Shown one piece after another: positions 1 to 8,590 of a stretch of DNA of 48,056 bases. The DNA comes from Methylococcaceae bacterium. GTDB taxonomy: Bacteria; Pseudomonadota; Gammaproteobacteria; Methylococcales; Methylomonadaceae. Every line of letters begins with the position of its first letter. The first letter of the stretch is position 1. Under the pieces are notes generated by a model. The model was not told the DNA's origin and searched no databases. It saw only the letters and a program-made list of their open reading frames with translations. The stretch lies in the NCBI GenBank assembly GCA_012965425.1, contig DTSI01000104.1, positions 3,756-51,811 of the forward strand, in the 5' to 3' direction. The position numbers and the translations under genes are program-made.

Positions 1-578
1 ATACTATTGTATCCGATACCTTAGCCGCTCTTGAAGGCGGCGCAACCGTGATTCAATACCGCCATAAAAATCCACGCGATACCTCCACCCTGCTCGCCCA
101 AAAAATTCATCACCATTGCCAGAATTTTAACGTGCCGCTACTTATCAATGACAATATCGAATTAGCGCACGCGATCGGTGCCGAGGGCGTTCATCTGGGC
201 CAAGACGATGCCAGTATTGAAATAGCCCAAACCCGACTGGGCCCCGATGCCATTATCGGCATCTCCTGTTATGACTCCTTAGATTTAGCACTTCATGCAC
301 AAAAGCAACAGGTCAGTTATGTTGCCTTTGGTCGTTTTTTTTCCTCTGAATCCAAACCCAAAGCACCGCCCGCACAACTCTCCACACTCACCCAAGCAGC
401 CAAGCAGCTCTCCCTTCCCATTGTGGCGATTGGCGGTATTTTACCCAGCAACGGTCACCTGTTACTGAATGCCGGCGCGGATGTACTCGCCGTAATTGGT
501 GGTATTTTTGACCATGACCCACTGACAGCGACCCAACGCTATTGCAAACTCTTTACCTCTGCCCACCGGATCCTCTGA
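1..578 (+). CDS. thiE: Thiamine-phosphate synthase, C-terminal part (cut by window edge)
   Basis: Joins the thiazole phosphate and pyrimidine pyrophosphate halves of thiamine in the cytoplasm. The reading frame is open from base 3, so the true start lies left of the window; the GTG at 48 is an internal Val codon. Family motifs follow in order: GGATVIQYRHK (substrate-binding strand), LLINDNIELA, GAEGVHLGQDD (Mg-diphosphate binding Asp residues), IIGISCY, YVAFGRFF and IVAIGGI near the end. The stop TGA (576-578) shares one base with the ATG of soxX, so thiE is probably co-transcribed with, and perhaps translationally coupled to, the sox genes. That link has no obvious metabolic reason. Confidence 0.93.
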   Translation, partial: TIVSDTLAALEGGATVIQYRHKNPRDTSTLLAQKIHHHCQNFNVPLLINDNIELAHAIGAEGVHLGQDDASIEIAQTRLGPDAIIGISCYDSLDLALHAQKQQVSYVAFGRFFSSESKPKAPPAQLSTLTQAAKQLSLPIVAIGGILPSNGHLLLNAGADVLAVIGGIFDHDPLTATQRYCKLFTSAHRIL

Positions 579-937
579 TGAAAATCATCGGGCTACTGTG
601 CACTTTACTGATTGCGGGTTGCATACCCCCTGCCGAACTCGAACAAAAACTGACTGGCCAGCAATTAGCCTTTGACCGAAAAAAAGGCAATTGTTTAGCT
701 TGCCACCGCATTGCTGACGGTCAATCGCCCGGTAATATAGGTCCCCCTCTGAGCAATCTACAGCAACGTTTTGACAACAAGAAAGACCTCGTCAACTTCA
801 TCGAGGATCCAACAGTCTTTAATCCTGCGACCAGTATGCCGCCTTTTGGAAGAAATAATATTCTGACCCGACAAGAAATCAAAACGATCGCCAACTTTCT
901 GTGGACACTACCGGCAACTCAAACCATAATCCCTTAG
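578..937 (+). CDS. soxX: SoxX, monohaem c-type cytochrome of SoxXA, predicted lipoprotein
   Basis: Subunit of SoxXA, which oxidatively links thiosulfate to the SoxYZ carrier in the periplasm. I start it at the ATG overlapping the thiE stop; a TTG at 542 would lie inside thiE and spoil the signal sequence. The 119-residue protein opens with MKIIGLLCTLLIAGC, a short lipoprotein signal with lipobox IAGC and Cys15. The haem motif CLACH is at residues 39-43, and Met87 in TSMPPFG is the likely distal haem ligand. The mature part is short, as in compact SoxX proteins. Soluble SoxX has an ordinary signal peptide, so membrane anchoring here is an inference from the lipobox. A 53-base gap separates it from soxY. 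Confidence 0.9.
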   Translation: MKIIGLLCTLLIAGCIPPAELEQKLTGQQLAFDRKKGNCLACHRIADGQSPGNIGPPLSNLQQRFDNKKDLVNFIEDPTVFNPATSMPPFGRNNILTRQEIKTIANFLWTLPATQTIIP

Positions 938-990
938 GATAGACGTTGAAAATAACTCATAATTTTGACTCGGTTGATGCTTAATCCCTT

Positions 991-1467
991 ATGACACAAA
1001 CACGGCGCCAATTTATAAAAAAATCCTTATCGTTAGGCGGGGCTTTTTTAAGCTCATCCTTAGTGATGTTAAAACCCCTGCTGGCCCAAACCGAAACCAG
1101 TTGGCCCATCAGTAAGTTTGCTCATTTAACATACCAAATAGCCCTTAAACGCATCACTGGTGGACAACCGCTGATTCCTTCCAAAGACATTACCCTGTCG
1201 ATTCCACGCATTGCCGAAAATGGCGCCCTAATACCCTTTACCGTCTCTTCGACCCTTGAAATGGCTGAAAGTGTTTTTATTCTGGTTAAAAACAATCCGG
1301 TTCCACTGATTGCCCGTTTCACCCTGTCACCGCATGTCAACACCCAACTCTCAGCACGATTAAAAATGGCCGAAACCAGTGACGTTGTAAGCATTGTCTT
1401 GGCTAACGGTCACTATTACTACACCGATAAAACGGTTAAAGTAACACTTGGCGGCTGTGGAGGCTAA
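991..1467 (+). CDS. soxY: SoxY, sulfur carrier subunit of SoxYZ
   Basis: Carries sulfur intermediates covalently on a C-terminal cysteine while Sox enzymes act on them in the periplasm. The N-terminus has a twin-arginine motif, TRRQFIKKS, followed by a hydrophobic stretch and an LAQ cleavage-like site, so the protein is probably exported folded, likely together with SoxZ, which has no signal of its own. The last five residues are GGCGG, the swinging arm with the carrier Cys. Length (158 residues) is normal. No good Shine-Dalgarno precedes the ATG at 991. The codons of the GGCGG tail contain the GGAGG ribosome site of soxZ. Confidence 0.96.
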   Translation: MTQTRRQFIKKSLSLGGAFLSSSLVMLKPLLAQTETSWPISKFAHLTYQIALKRITGGQPLIPSKDITLSIPRIAENGALIPFTVSSTLEMAESVFILVKNNPVPLIARFTLSPHVNTQLSARLKMAETSDVVSIVLANGHYYYTDKTVKVTLGGCGG

Positions 1468-1468
1468 C

Positions 1469-1780
1469 ATGTCCAGTATTAAAATTCGCACCAAACGCCA
1501 ACCGGGCACCACTCAAATCCGGACCCTCATTGCGCACCCGATGGAAACAGGATTGAATACCGATAGCAAAACCAAAAAAACCATTGCCGCACATTTTATT
1601 CAGCAATTAACGGTACGTCATAATGATACAATCATTCTAACCACTGACCTGGCCAGCGGAATATCTAGAAATCCTTATTTTTCTTTTGAAATGAAAGGCG
1701 GTGAACCCGGCGATAAAATAACCATCCAGTGGACTGATAATCAAGGCAACAGCGACTCCCAAGACACGCTCATCCAATGA
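1469..1780 (+). CDS. soxZ: SoxZ, partner subunit of SoxYZ
   Basis: Small immunoglobulin-fold partner that pairs with SoxY to form the carrier complex. I choose the ATG at 1469, one base after the soxY stop, because GGAGG lies at 1459-1463 and the protein then begins MSSIKIRTKRQPG as in the family; an upstream TTG at 1448 lies inside soxY. It has 103 residues, no signal peptide, and family stretches IAHPMETGL and NPYFSFEMKGG. Its stop overlaps the soxA start in an ATGA, so soxY, soxZ and soxA are tightly coupled. Confidence 0.95.
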   Translation: MSSIKIRTKRQPGTTQIRTLIAHPMETGLNTDSKTKKTIAAHFIQQLTVRHNDTIILTTDLASGISRNPYFSFEMKGGEPGDKITIQWTDNQGNSDSQDTLIQ

Positions 1781-2607
1781 AGCAACTGTGCTACGGACTC
1801 CTTTTTCTAAGCAGCCTCATGGCAGCGCCGATAGCAAGCGCCCCGCTGGACGACCTCAAAACCTTACAACAGCATTTTTTTACCCAGTTCCCCACCCTTT
1901 CACGACAAGATTTTGCCAATGGTGTCTATGCGCTCGACCCGGATGCCAAACAATCCTGGCTCGCCATTGAACAATTTCCACCGTATGAAATTGCTATTGA
2001 TCTGGGCAAACAATTATTTACCCATCCCTTTAACAATGGCCACCACTACGGTGACTGTTTTCCTGACTATCGACAAGGTATCAGTCAACACTACCCATAC
2101 TGGGATCTCCAAACCGATACCGTGGTCACCTTAAGCCAGGCGATTAACCGTTGCCGCCTACAGAACCAAGCGCCGCCACTCCCGCCCACATCCCGGTCCT
2201 TAATTAACTTAACGGCCTATTTATCCTTTCTTTCAAGAAATAAGCCGATCGCAATTACCGTGCCTCCTGAACCCGCTGCCAGAGCGGCGTATCAACAAGG
2301 AAAAAAGTACTACCACCAACGACGGGGACAACTTAATTTTTCCTGTGCCAGCTGCCATATCCAAAATGCCGGCAAGCGCCTGCGCACTGAAACCTTAAGT
2401 CCTTTGCTTGGGCAAACCAGCAACTGGCCAACGTACCGATTAAAATGGGGTCGCGTAGGCACTTTGCACCAGCGTTTTATTGGTTGCCACAAACAAATCA
2501 GAGCCCAGACGGCCGCCCCTCAAAGTGAGATCTTTCGTAATCTGGAGTATTATATGAGCTATATCAGTAACGGCCTTCCCGTTAACGGACCCAGTATACG
2601 AAAATGA
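1777..2607 (+). CDS. soxA: SoxA, c-type cytochrome of SoxXA (monohaem type)
   Basis: Catalytic subunit of SoxXA; its active-site cysteine forms a disulfide link between thiosulfate and SoxY-Cys. A signal peptide is visible at residues 1-22 (ending IASA). One haem motif, CASCH, is at residues 190-194. Cys237 in RFIGCHKQIRA matches the position of the persulfide-bearing haem-ligand cysteine. The N-terminal half has no CxxCH; instead Cys94 and Cys126 stand alone, as in SoxA proteins that lost the first haem and keep a disulfide there. The start overlaps the soxZ stop by 4 bases, and its own stop overlaps moeA the same way. No soxB, soxC or soxD gene is near. Confidence 0.94.
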   Translation: MKQLCYGLLFLSSLMAAPIASAPLDDLKTLQQHFFTQFPTLSRQDFANGVYALDPDAKQSWLAIEQFPPYEIAIDLGKQLFTHPFNNGHHYGDCFPDYRQGISQHYPYWDLQTDTVVTLSQAINRCRLQNQAPPLPPTSRSLINLTAYLSFLSRNKPIAITVPPEPAARAAYQQGKKYYHQRRGQLNFSCASCHIQNAGKRLRTETLSPLLGQTSNWPTYRLKWGRVGTLHQRFIGCHKQIRAQTAAPQSEIFRNLEYYMSYISNGLPVNGPSIRK

Positions 2608-3866
2608 TTAAAAACCAAACGAACTGCTCAGACCTCAATGAACCCGATTTAATTACTGTCTCCACGGCACTTAAGAAAATATTGACGCAAATTAAGCCAT
2701 TGCAACAATACCAACGAATCGGTCTTGATCACGCCCGCGGTCGTACCTTGTACCACTCGGTGATTGCCCCGTTTAACGTGCCGCCCCATAGAAATTCTGC
2801 CGTTGATGGCTATGCCATTAACAGCACTGATTTACCCGAATCCGGACACACCCGCAAACTGCACATTACCGGTTGCGCTTATGCCGGCCAGCCCTTCACC
2901 GCCGCCCTTGAACCCGGTGAGTGTCTCCGTATCATGACCGGCGCACCGGTGCCCGAACCGCTTAACGTAGTCATTATGCAAGAACAGGTCGAACATTTTG
3001 ACAACACGATAACCATTGATCACAACCACACGCGCCATCAAAATATCAGACAAGCCGGTGAAGACATCACCCAAGGGTGTCCGGTGTTATTAGCTGGAAA
3101 ATTGCTGACTCCCGCAGATATTGGGTTATTAGCATCACTAGGCTTAACAGAGATAGACGTCACCCGAAAACTACGCATCGCCATTGCCTCAACCGGCGAC
3201 GAACTCCACAGCCTAGGCAGTGAATTACCCCATGGCGGTATTTATGACAGCAATTGCCATACCCTCAAAGCCAGTTTAGAACGCCCGGATATCACGGTCA
3301 TCAACTTAGGGATCTTGGATGATAACCCCGCATCATTACAGCAGTGTTTTGAAGAAACCGCCACACACTGCGACCTGATCATTTCAACCGGCGGCGTTTC
3401 TGTGGGCGATGCCGACCATACCCGTACCGCCTTACGCGCTTTAGGTAGCATTGAATTTTGGAAAGTCGCGATCAAACCCGGCCGCCCGCTTGCTTTTGGC
3501 TGCCTACATAAAACGCCTTTTTTTGGCCTGCCCGGTAATCCGGTTGCCGTACTGGTCACTTTATATCAATTCGTTTTGCCCGCAATCGATAAAATGCTCG
3601 GCATAACCGACCGCCCTGTTTGCCCGGCATTTAGCGCCATATCAACCGAAGCCATTCGCAAACGCCCCGGGCGCACAGAAATTCAACGCGGCATTATCTC
3701 CCAAGCGACAGACGGTCAATGGCACGTTAAAACAACGGGAAAACAAGGTTCTGGCATTTTGCGTTCGATGAGCCTCGCCAATGCTTTTATTATTCTTGAA
3801 CATGACCGTGGCTCGGTCAAGAAAGGGGATCCGGTGACGGTTCAACCCTTTGCCGGTTTACTATAA
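2604..3866 (+). CDS. moeA: Molybdopterin molybdenumtransferase MoeA
   Basis: Inserts molybdate into adenylylated molybdopterin, the last common step of molybdenum cofactor synthesis in the cytoplasm. The 420 residues show the family order: NSAVDGYA near residue 68, GECLRIMTGAPVP, ASTGDEL, the TGGVSVGDAD loop that binds the pterin, PGRPLAFG, and LPGNPVAVLVT. Its ATG overlaps the soxA stop (ATGA), so translation is probably coupled to the sox genes. The Sox enzyme that needs molybdenum is SoxC, which is not encoded here, so the link may be functional or merely positional. It converges on yadH with only 4 bases between the stops, and I see no terminator there. Confidence 0.96.
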   Translation: MIKNQTNCSDLNEPDLITVSTALKKILTQIKPLQQYQRIGLDHARGRTLYHSVIAPFNVPPHRNSAVDGYAINSTDLPESGHTRKLHITGCAYAGQPFTAALEPGECLRIMTGAPVPEPLNVVIMQEQVEHFDNTITIDHNHTRHQNIRQAGEDITQGCPVLLAGKLLTPADIGLLASLGLTEIDVTRKLRIAIASTGDELHSLGSELPHGGIYDSNCHTLKASLERPDITVINLGILDDNPASLQQCFEETATHCDLIISTGGVSVGDADHTRTALRALGSIEFWKVAIKPGRPLAFGCLHKTPFFGLPGNPVAVLVTLYQFVLPAIDKMLGITDRPVCPAFSAISTEAIRKRPGRTEIQRGIISQATDGQWHVKTTGKQGSGILRSMSLANAFIILEHDRGSVKKGDPVTVQPFAGLL

Positions 3867-3870
3867 GCGC

Positions 3871-4635
3871 CTATTGTTTAATACCAACGCCTTTATTTAA
3901 CAAATACAAACTAAAAACAATTAAGGCGCCAATAAAGCTAATAATCATTGTTAAGGCAACGGTAATATCAATATCAGTCACGCCGATGAGTCCATAACGA
4001 AAACTATTAACAATGTATAAAATCGGATTGACCAAGGAAATCTTTTGCCAGAGCTCCGGTAACATATCAACCGAATAAAACACCCCGCCCAAATACGTCA
4101 GTGGCGTCAAAATAAAGTTAGGAATAATAGAAATATCATCAAAACTATCGGCAAAAACGGCATTTATAAAACCCGCTAAAGCAAATAAAATCGCCGTTAA
4201 CAAAAAAACCAAACAAGACAAGCCTAAATGAATCACGGGAATGGTGGTAAACAATAACGAAATCCCAATCACCACGGTTCCCACCAGCAGCCCTCGACAA
4301 ACCCCGCCGCTCACATAGCCCGCCAGAATCACCCAATTAGGGACCGGCGACACCAACAGTTCTTCAATATGGCGCTGAAATTTTGTCGAATAAAAAGATG
4401 AAACCACATTCGCATAGGAATGGCTGATCACCGACATCAGAATAATACCCGGGACAATATAATCCATATAACTGGCACCGGAAATATTCCCGATACGCTG
4501 CCCCATCAGCGTCCCAAAAATTAAAAAATACAAAGCCGTGGTAATGGCCGGCGGCAACATGGTCTGCGGCCAAATACGCATAAAACGACGCACCTCTTTA
4601 GTCACAATCGTTAACAGTGCAATACGGTAACGCAC
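3871..4635 (-). CDS. yadH: ABC-2 type exporter permease, YadH family
   Basis: Membrane partner of the ATPase encoded just upstream. The 254-residue protein has about six hydrophobic helices, starting with PPAITTALYFLIFGTLMG, and ABC-2 landmarks such as EELLVSPVPNWVI and LTPLTYLGGVFYS. The start is a GTG at 4635, five bases after the yadG stop, with GGAGG inside the last codons of yadG. The substrate of YadGH is unknown. Length matches E. coli YadH. Confidence 0.9.
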   Translation of the reverse strand: MRYRIALLTIVTKEVRRFMRIWPQTMLPPAITTALYFLIFGTLMGQRIGNISGASYMDYIVPGIILMSVISHSYANVVSSFYSTKFQRHIEELLVSPVPNWVILAGYVSGGVCRGLLVGTVVIGISLLFTTIPVIHLGLSCLVFLLTAILFALAGFINAVFADSFDDISIIPNFILTPLTYLGGVFYSVDMLPELWQKISLVNPILYIVNSFRYGLIGVTDIDITVALTMIISFIGALIVFSLYLLNKGVGIKQ

Positions 4636-4640
4636 AAGAC

Positions 4641-5549
4641 TTATCCTCCCACCAAATCCAGAAACAAACTTTCCAGTCGATTCGATTTGTTTTTCATACT
4701 CATGACCGAAATACCCTGTCGGGTTAATTCAGAAAACAACTGATTAAACCCTTTTTCACTCGGAATACCCACTTGCAACGTTTGGCTGTCAAGCTGCACG
4801 ATTTCATAGCCTTCAACGACCGGCGGCTTGGTAATCCTGTGGGCTAAATCCAAAATAAAATGATTCACCTTTATTTGCGCTAATAAATCGGCCATCTTGG
4901 AATGTTTAATAATCGTACCCTTATCAATAATGGCAATATTCCGACACAAACTTTCGGCCTCCTCCAGATAATGCGTAGTCAGAATGATGGTAGTTCCCTG
5001 TTCATTCACCTCACGCATTAATTGCCACATAGAGCGGCGAATTTCAATATCAACCCCAGCTGTGGGCTCATCTAAAATCAATAACCGTGGGTTATGTACC
5101 AACGCCCGCGCAATCATCACACGGCGTTTCATACCCCCGGATAATCGTCTGGAAACGGTATGCCGTTGATCCCATAAATGCATGTGTTTCAAACACTTTT
5201 CAGCCCGTATCAGAGCCTCTTTATAGGCAATGCCATAATAACCAGCCTGATTCAGAACAATATTTTGTACCGTTTCAAACTGATTGAAATTAATTTCTTG
5301 GGGCACCATACCAATGCATTGCTTGACCTTTTCGGTTTGGCGCGCTAGATCATGGCCAAAAACACGCACCGTACCGGCCGATAAATTAATCAACGAACAA
5401 ATAATACCAATGGCTGTCGACTTACCGGCACCATTCGGCCCGAGTAAGGCAAAGAAATCACCGTCTTCAACCTCTAAATCAATACCGTGCAAAGCCGTAA
5501 AGCCATTACCATAGGTCTTGGTTAAATTGCGAATAGATAACGCTTTCAT
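4641..5549 (-). CDS. yadG: ABC exporter ATP-binding protein, YadG family
   Basis: Cytoplasmic ATPase that drives the YadH permease. I use the ATG at 5549 (MKALSIRNLTKTYG), giving 302 residues; the frame runs open further upstream, but that extension looks like non-coding sequence and the family starts at this Met. Visible motifs are Walker A GPNGAGKST, a Q-loop in MVPQEINFNQFETVQ, signature LSGGMKRRV, Walker B LLILDEPTAGVD and the H-loop in LTTHYLEEAE. The stretch FETVQNIVLNQAGYYGI is very close to what I recall of E. coli YadG. Confidence 0.93.
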   Translation of the reverse strand: MKALSIRNLTKTYGNGFTALHGIDLEVEDGDFFALLGPNGAGKSTAIGIICSLINLSAGTVRVFGHDLARQTEKVKQCIGMVPQEINFNQFETVQNIVLNQAGYYGIAYKEALIRAEKCLKHMHLWDQRHTVSRRLSGGMKRRVMIARALVHNPRLLILDEPTAGVDIEIRRSMWQLMREVNEQGTTIILTTHYLEEAESLCRNIAIIDKGTIIKHSKMADLLAQIKVNHFILDLAHRITKPPVVEGYEIVQLDSQTLQVGIPSEKGFNQLFSELTRQGISVMSMKNKSNRLESLFLDLVGG

Positions 5550-5717
5550 AATAATAACCTGATTGAAGCTAAAAAAATCTGGCGCTATCTGCGATAACCC
5601 CGTTAAAATCATCCAACACAAACGTCTTAGGCACACTGAAGTGGCCATTTTCTCATTAAAGCAGACAGAATCAGCCCTTTTTTTTGACAAAAGAACGATA
5701 CCTAATGTAAGACGATA

Positions 5718-5747
5718 CTTGACAACATTGTTAATTTAACTCAATAA
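5718..5747 (+). promoter_or_regulatory. Sigma-70-like promoter for ppx
   Basis: TTGACA at 5718-5723 is followed after 18 bases by AATAAT at 5742-5747 (five of six matches to the -10 consensus), predicting a start near 5754 and a leader of about 47 bases before the GTG at 5801. A second TTGACA at 5683-5688 has no equally good -10. Assigned by eye only. Confidence 0.5.
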
Positions 5748-5800
5748 TTTTAACAGAATCATACAAAAACCGTTTCAGTAATCAATAGGACTTAAAAACT

Positions 5801-7297
5801 GTGCCTCAAAAACTCCCTGAATTTGTTGCGGCTGTTGATCTGGGTTCAAACAGCTTCCATATGCTGGTCTGTAGCCTGACCGACGACAAATTACAAACGA
5901 TTGATCGCCTTAAAGAAATGGTCCGCCTCGCCTCAGGTTTAGATAAACATAGATACCTCGATGAAGAAACCCAACAACGGGCGCTCAGTTGTCTTGAGCG
6001 TTTTGGCCAACGTATCGGCCAATTCCCTGCCGGCAGTGTTCAAATTGTCGGTACCAACACGCTCAGAACCGCCAGCAATGCGCAACAATTCATTGCCAAG
6101 GCCGAGCAAGCACTCGGTCATCCCATCCATGTTATTTCAGGAACAGAAGAAGCCCGTTTAATTTATCAGGGCGTTGCTCACAGTCTTGAAACGAATGCCA
6201 AAAGACGCTTTGTCATGGATATTGGCGGCGGTAGTACCGAATATATTATTGGTACCGGGAAAAAATCTCACCGTAAAGAAAGCGTGCCGATTGGTTGCGT
6301 TTCGATGAGCCAGAAATTTTTTAAAAATGGCAAAATCACTCAAAAATCATTTTACCAGGCTATTTTGCATGCCGAACAATTACTGGAACCGTATCAACGT
6401 GATTTTCACTTTAGCCATTGGGACGAAGCCATTGGCGCCTCTGGGACACTGCGTTCTATTAACCAAATATTAATAGAAAATGGCTGGAGTAATAATGGCA
6501 TCACTCTGGACGGCCTACAAAAATTAACCCGCTACCTGATCAAGAAAAAACACCTAGAGCAAATCAATCTTGACGGTCTAGACCACGAGCGCGTAGACAT
6601 TCTTCCCGGCGGACTGGCGATCATTTATGCCACCTTCATGAGTTTAGGGCTACAACAAATGACTATTTCTGAAGGGGCCTTACGAGAAGGCTTGATTGTT
6701 GATTTAGTCGGTAGAATCCATAACCACGATATCCGCTCTGATACCATCAAGGTACTGGCTAAGCGTTATCATACCGAGAAAAAGCACGCCAACCAGATCA
6801 AAGAAACGCTCAGATCACTGGTGTCACAACTCACGCTTCCGCCGGCCATCGAGCCCGACATTGCCTTGCAGTGGCTGAACTGGGCCGCTGACTTACATGA
6901 AATCGGTCATGACATTGCCCACAATCAATACCAAAAACACAGCGCTTATATTATTGAGAATGCCGATTTACCCGGCTTCTCACGACAAGACCAACTGCTA
7001 CTGGGTGCCTTAGTCTTAAGCCATCGCCGCAAGCTCTCGTTCAAAACGTTTAACAACTTACCCAGTCCCTGGGATAAGACCATGGTCTATTTAACTATTT
7101 TATTACGCCTCGCGGTGGTCTTGCACCGTAATCGTAACGAGGCCAACCTCCCGCCGTTCGAAAGCACCTTAACCGGGCAAACCCTTACGCTCAAATTCCC
7201 AACCGACTGGTTAGCACAATATCCATTAACTTTGGCAGACCTTAACGACGAGGCTAAACACCTGAGCAATATTGGTTTTCAACTTTCTTTTGACTAA
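5801..7297 (+). CDS. ppx: Exopolyphosphatase (Ppx/GppA family)
   Basis: Removes terminal phosphates from polyphosphate; the GppA branch also hydrolyses pppGpp. The 498 residues fit Ppx length. The ASKHA nucleotide-fold motifs are AVDLGSNSFHMLV near the start, GTEEARLIYQGVA and DIGGGSTE near residue 140, followed by the C-terminal HD-like part (DLHEIGHDIAHNQYQKHS, LSHRRK). The start is a GTG with an AATAGGA-type ribosome site about 10 bases upstream. It is followed after 9 bases by an unrecognised membrane-anchored gene that probably shares its transcript. Ppx versus GppA cannot be settled by reading, though the length and HD region favour Ppx. Confidence 0.92.
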   Translation: MPQKLPEFVAAVDLGSNSFHMLVCSLTDDKLQTIDRLKEMVRLASGLDKHRYLDEETQQRALSCLERFGQRIGQFPAGSVQIVGTNTLRTASNAQQFIAKAEQALGHPIHVISGTEEARLIYQGVAHSLETNAKRRFVMDIGGGSTEYIIGTGKKSHRKESVPIGCVSMSQKFFKNGKITQKSFYQAILHAEQLLEPYQRDFHFSHWDEAIGASGTLRSINQILIENGWSNNGITLDGLQKLTRYLIKKKHLEQINLDGLDHERVDILPGGLAIIYATFMSLGLQQMTISEGALREGLIVDLVGRIHNHDIRSDTIKVLAKRYHTEKKHANQIKETLRSLVSQLTLPPAIEPDIALQWLNWAADLHEIGHDIAHNQYQKHSAYIIENADLPGFSRQDQLLLGALVLSHRRKLSFKTFNNLPSPWDKTMVYLTILLRLAVVLHRNRNEANLPPFESTLTGQTLTLKFPTDWLAQYPLTLADLNDEAKHLSNIGFQLSFD

Positions 7298-7306
7298 CGC
7301 TTTTTA

Positions 7307-8569
7307 ATGCTCACCGTTGTCCGGCTCTTTTTTTTCGCACTTGCAACACCGCTACTGATTCTGTTTTTACTCGCATTTTATGTGACCGACAAACACCCCA
7401 GCGTTGAAAACCATTGGCTACTCAACTCCCAAGATATCAATCGTGCCCGGTTAATTCTCAATGGTCAGGCCTCCCCGGACCCACTCGCAACGTTAAAGAC
7501 CTTGCGCCTTGAAAAAAAAGATCTTAATATCGCCGCCAACCATTTACTTAACCAATATTTTAATAGCGCAGCGCAAGTACATTTAAAAGAAAATTACTTT
7601 CGTTTTGAAGGCAGTATTCAACTCCCATTTAACCACCTAAACCCTTATTTAAACTTCGGTTTTACCTTAAGCAACCAAAACGATCAACCCACTATCTCTG
7701 AGCTGACTTTAGGCCCCCTGACGCTGCCCAATGACCATGCCAATAGCTTTCTGGAAGGGCTCATCAACCACAGCGACCTGAACCAATACTATTTATTAGC
7801 CGCGCGTCACATCCATACCCTTACTATTACCCGTGATGCGTTTATCCTCACCTATTACTGGACGCCTAAAGCCTATGCCGCCGCCCAACAACTGCTCAGC
7901 CACAGTGCCAACCTCGAAGCCCTGGCTTTTTACCAACACCACTTAGTCCAAACCCTTAAGCACCATGACCCGAACTGGCGTCTGTCTTTAGCGACCCTGT
8001 TACAGGCACTCTTTAAAGAATCATTAGCCAGAGCATCGGACTTTGACCCCATCAAAGAAAATCAAGCCATTATTATAGTCACCGGTCTCTACGCCCTGCA
8101 GCAAAACATCGCCGCTTTATTCCCTAAAAATGCAGCCCCCGAAAAAGCAAAGTATCTGCCCGTTTTTATGTATCAACGGGTCGATATGGCCAAACACTTT
8201 ATCTCTTCAGCGATGCTTTCAACGGTCAATAATGCCGCCTTTTCACAACGCTTAGGTCAGCAAAAAGAACTGCACGACGGCACTGTCGGGAAAGGCTTTA
8301 GCTTTATTGATTTAGCTGCTAACCGTGCCGGTATCCGCTTTGCCAAAGCCGCCACCGACTCTGTAAAAAGCGCCCGCCGTTTGCAAAGGATCATGGCGCA
8401 AATCACCAGTTATAAGGCTTTTATGCCCGATGTCAGGGCCTTGCCGGAGAACATTAAGGCGCCGGCCTTTAAACGACAATACCACTCCACAACCAGTACC
8501 GCCTACCGCCAACAACTGCAGTTGATTGATCACAAAATAGCGGCCTGTGCCATCTACCAAGGCCGCTAA
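7307..8569 (+). CDS. Membrane-anchored protein of unknown function, ppx-linked
   Basis: I do not recognise this 420-residue protein. Residues 6-26 (LFFFALATPLLILFLLAFYV) form a single N-terminal membrane helix, so the rest probably lies in the periplasm. The middle has beta-rich stretches (FRFEGSIQLPFNHLNPYLNFG), then a helical part. Near residue 328 the stretch GKGFSFIDLAANRAGIRFA looks like the best-conserved segment: it reads like a family motif, but I cannot name the family. No HExxH, CxxCH or nucleotide-binding motif is visible. It starts 9 bases after ppx with no clear ribosome site, suggesting coupled translation, and ends at a strong terminator. Confidence 0.75.
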   Translation: MLTVVRLFFFALATPLLILFLLAFYVTDKHPSVENHWLLNSQDINRARLILNGQASPDPLATLKTLRLEKKDLNIAANHLLNQYFNSAAQVHLKENYFRFEGSIQLPFNHLNPYLNFGFTLSNQNDQPTISELTLGPLTLPNDHANSFLEGLINHSDLNQYYLLAARHIHTLTITRDAFILTYYWTPKAYAAAQQLLSHSANLEALAFYQHHLVQTLKHHDPNWRLSLATLLQALFKESLARASDFDPIKENQAIIIVTGLYALQQNIAALFPKNAAPEKAKYLPVFMYQRVDMAKHFISSAMLSTVNNAAFSQRLGQQKELHDGTVGKGFSFIDLAANRAGIRFAKAATDSVKSARRLQRIMAQITSYKAFMPDVRALPENIKAPAFKRQYHSTTSTAYRQQLQLIDHKIAACAIYQGR

Positions 8570-8590
8570 TGAATCTTGATAAGCGCGCAT

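Noticed and set aside
542-577. Upstream TTG start for soxX
   Set aside because: It lies inside thiE and would place extra residues before an otherwise clean lipoprotein signal that starts at ATG 578.
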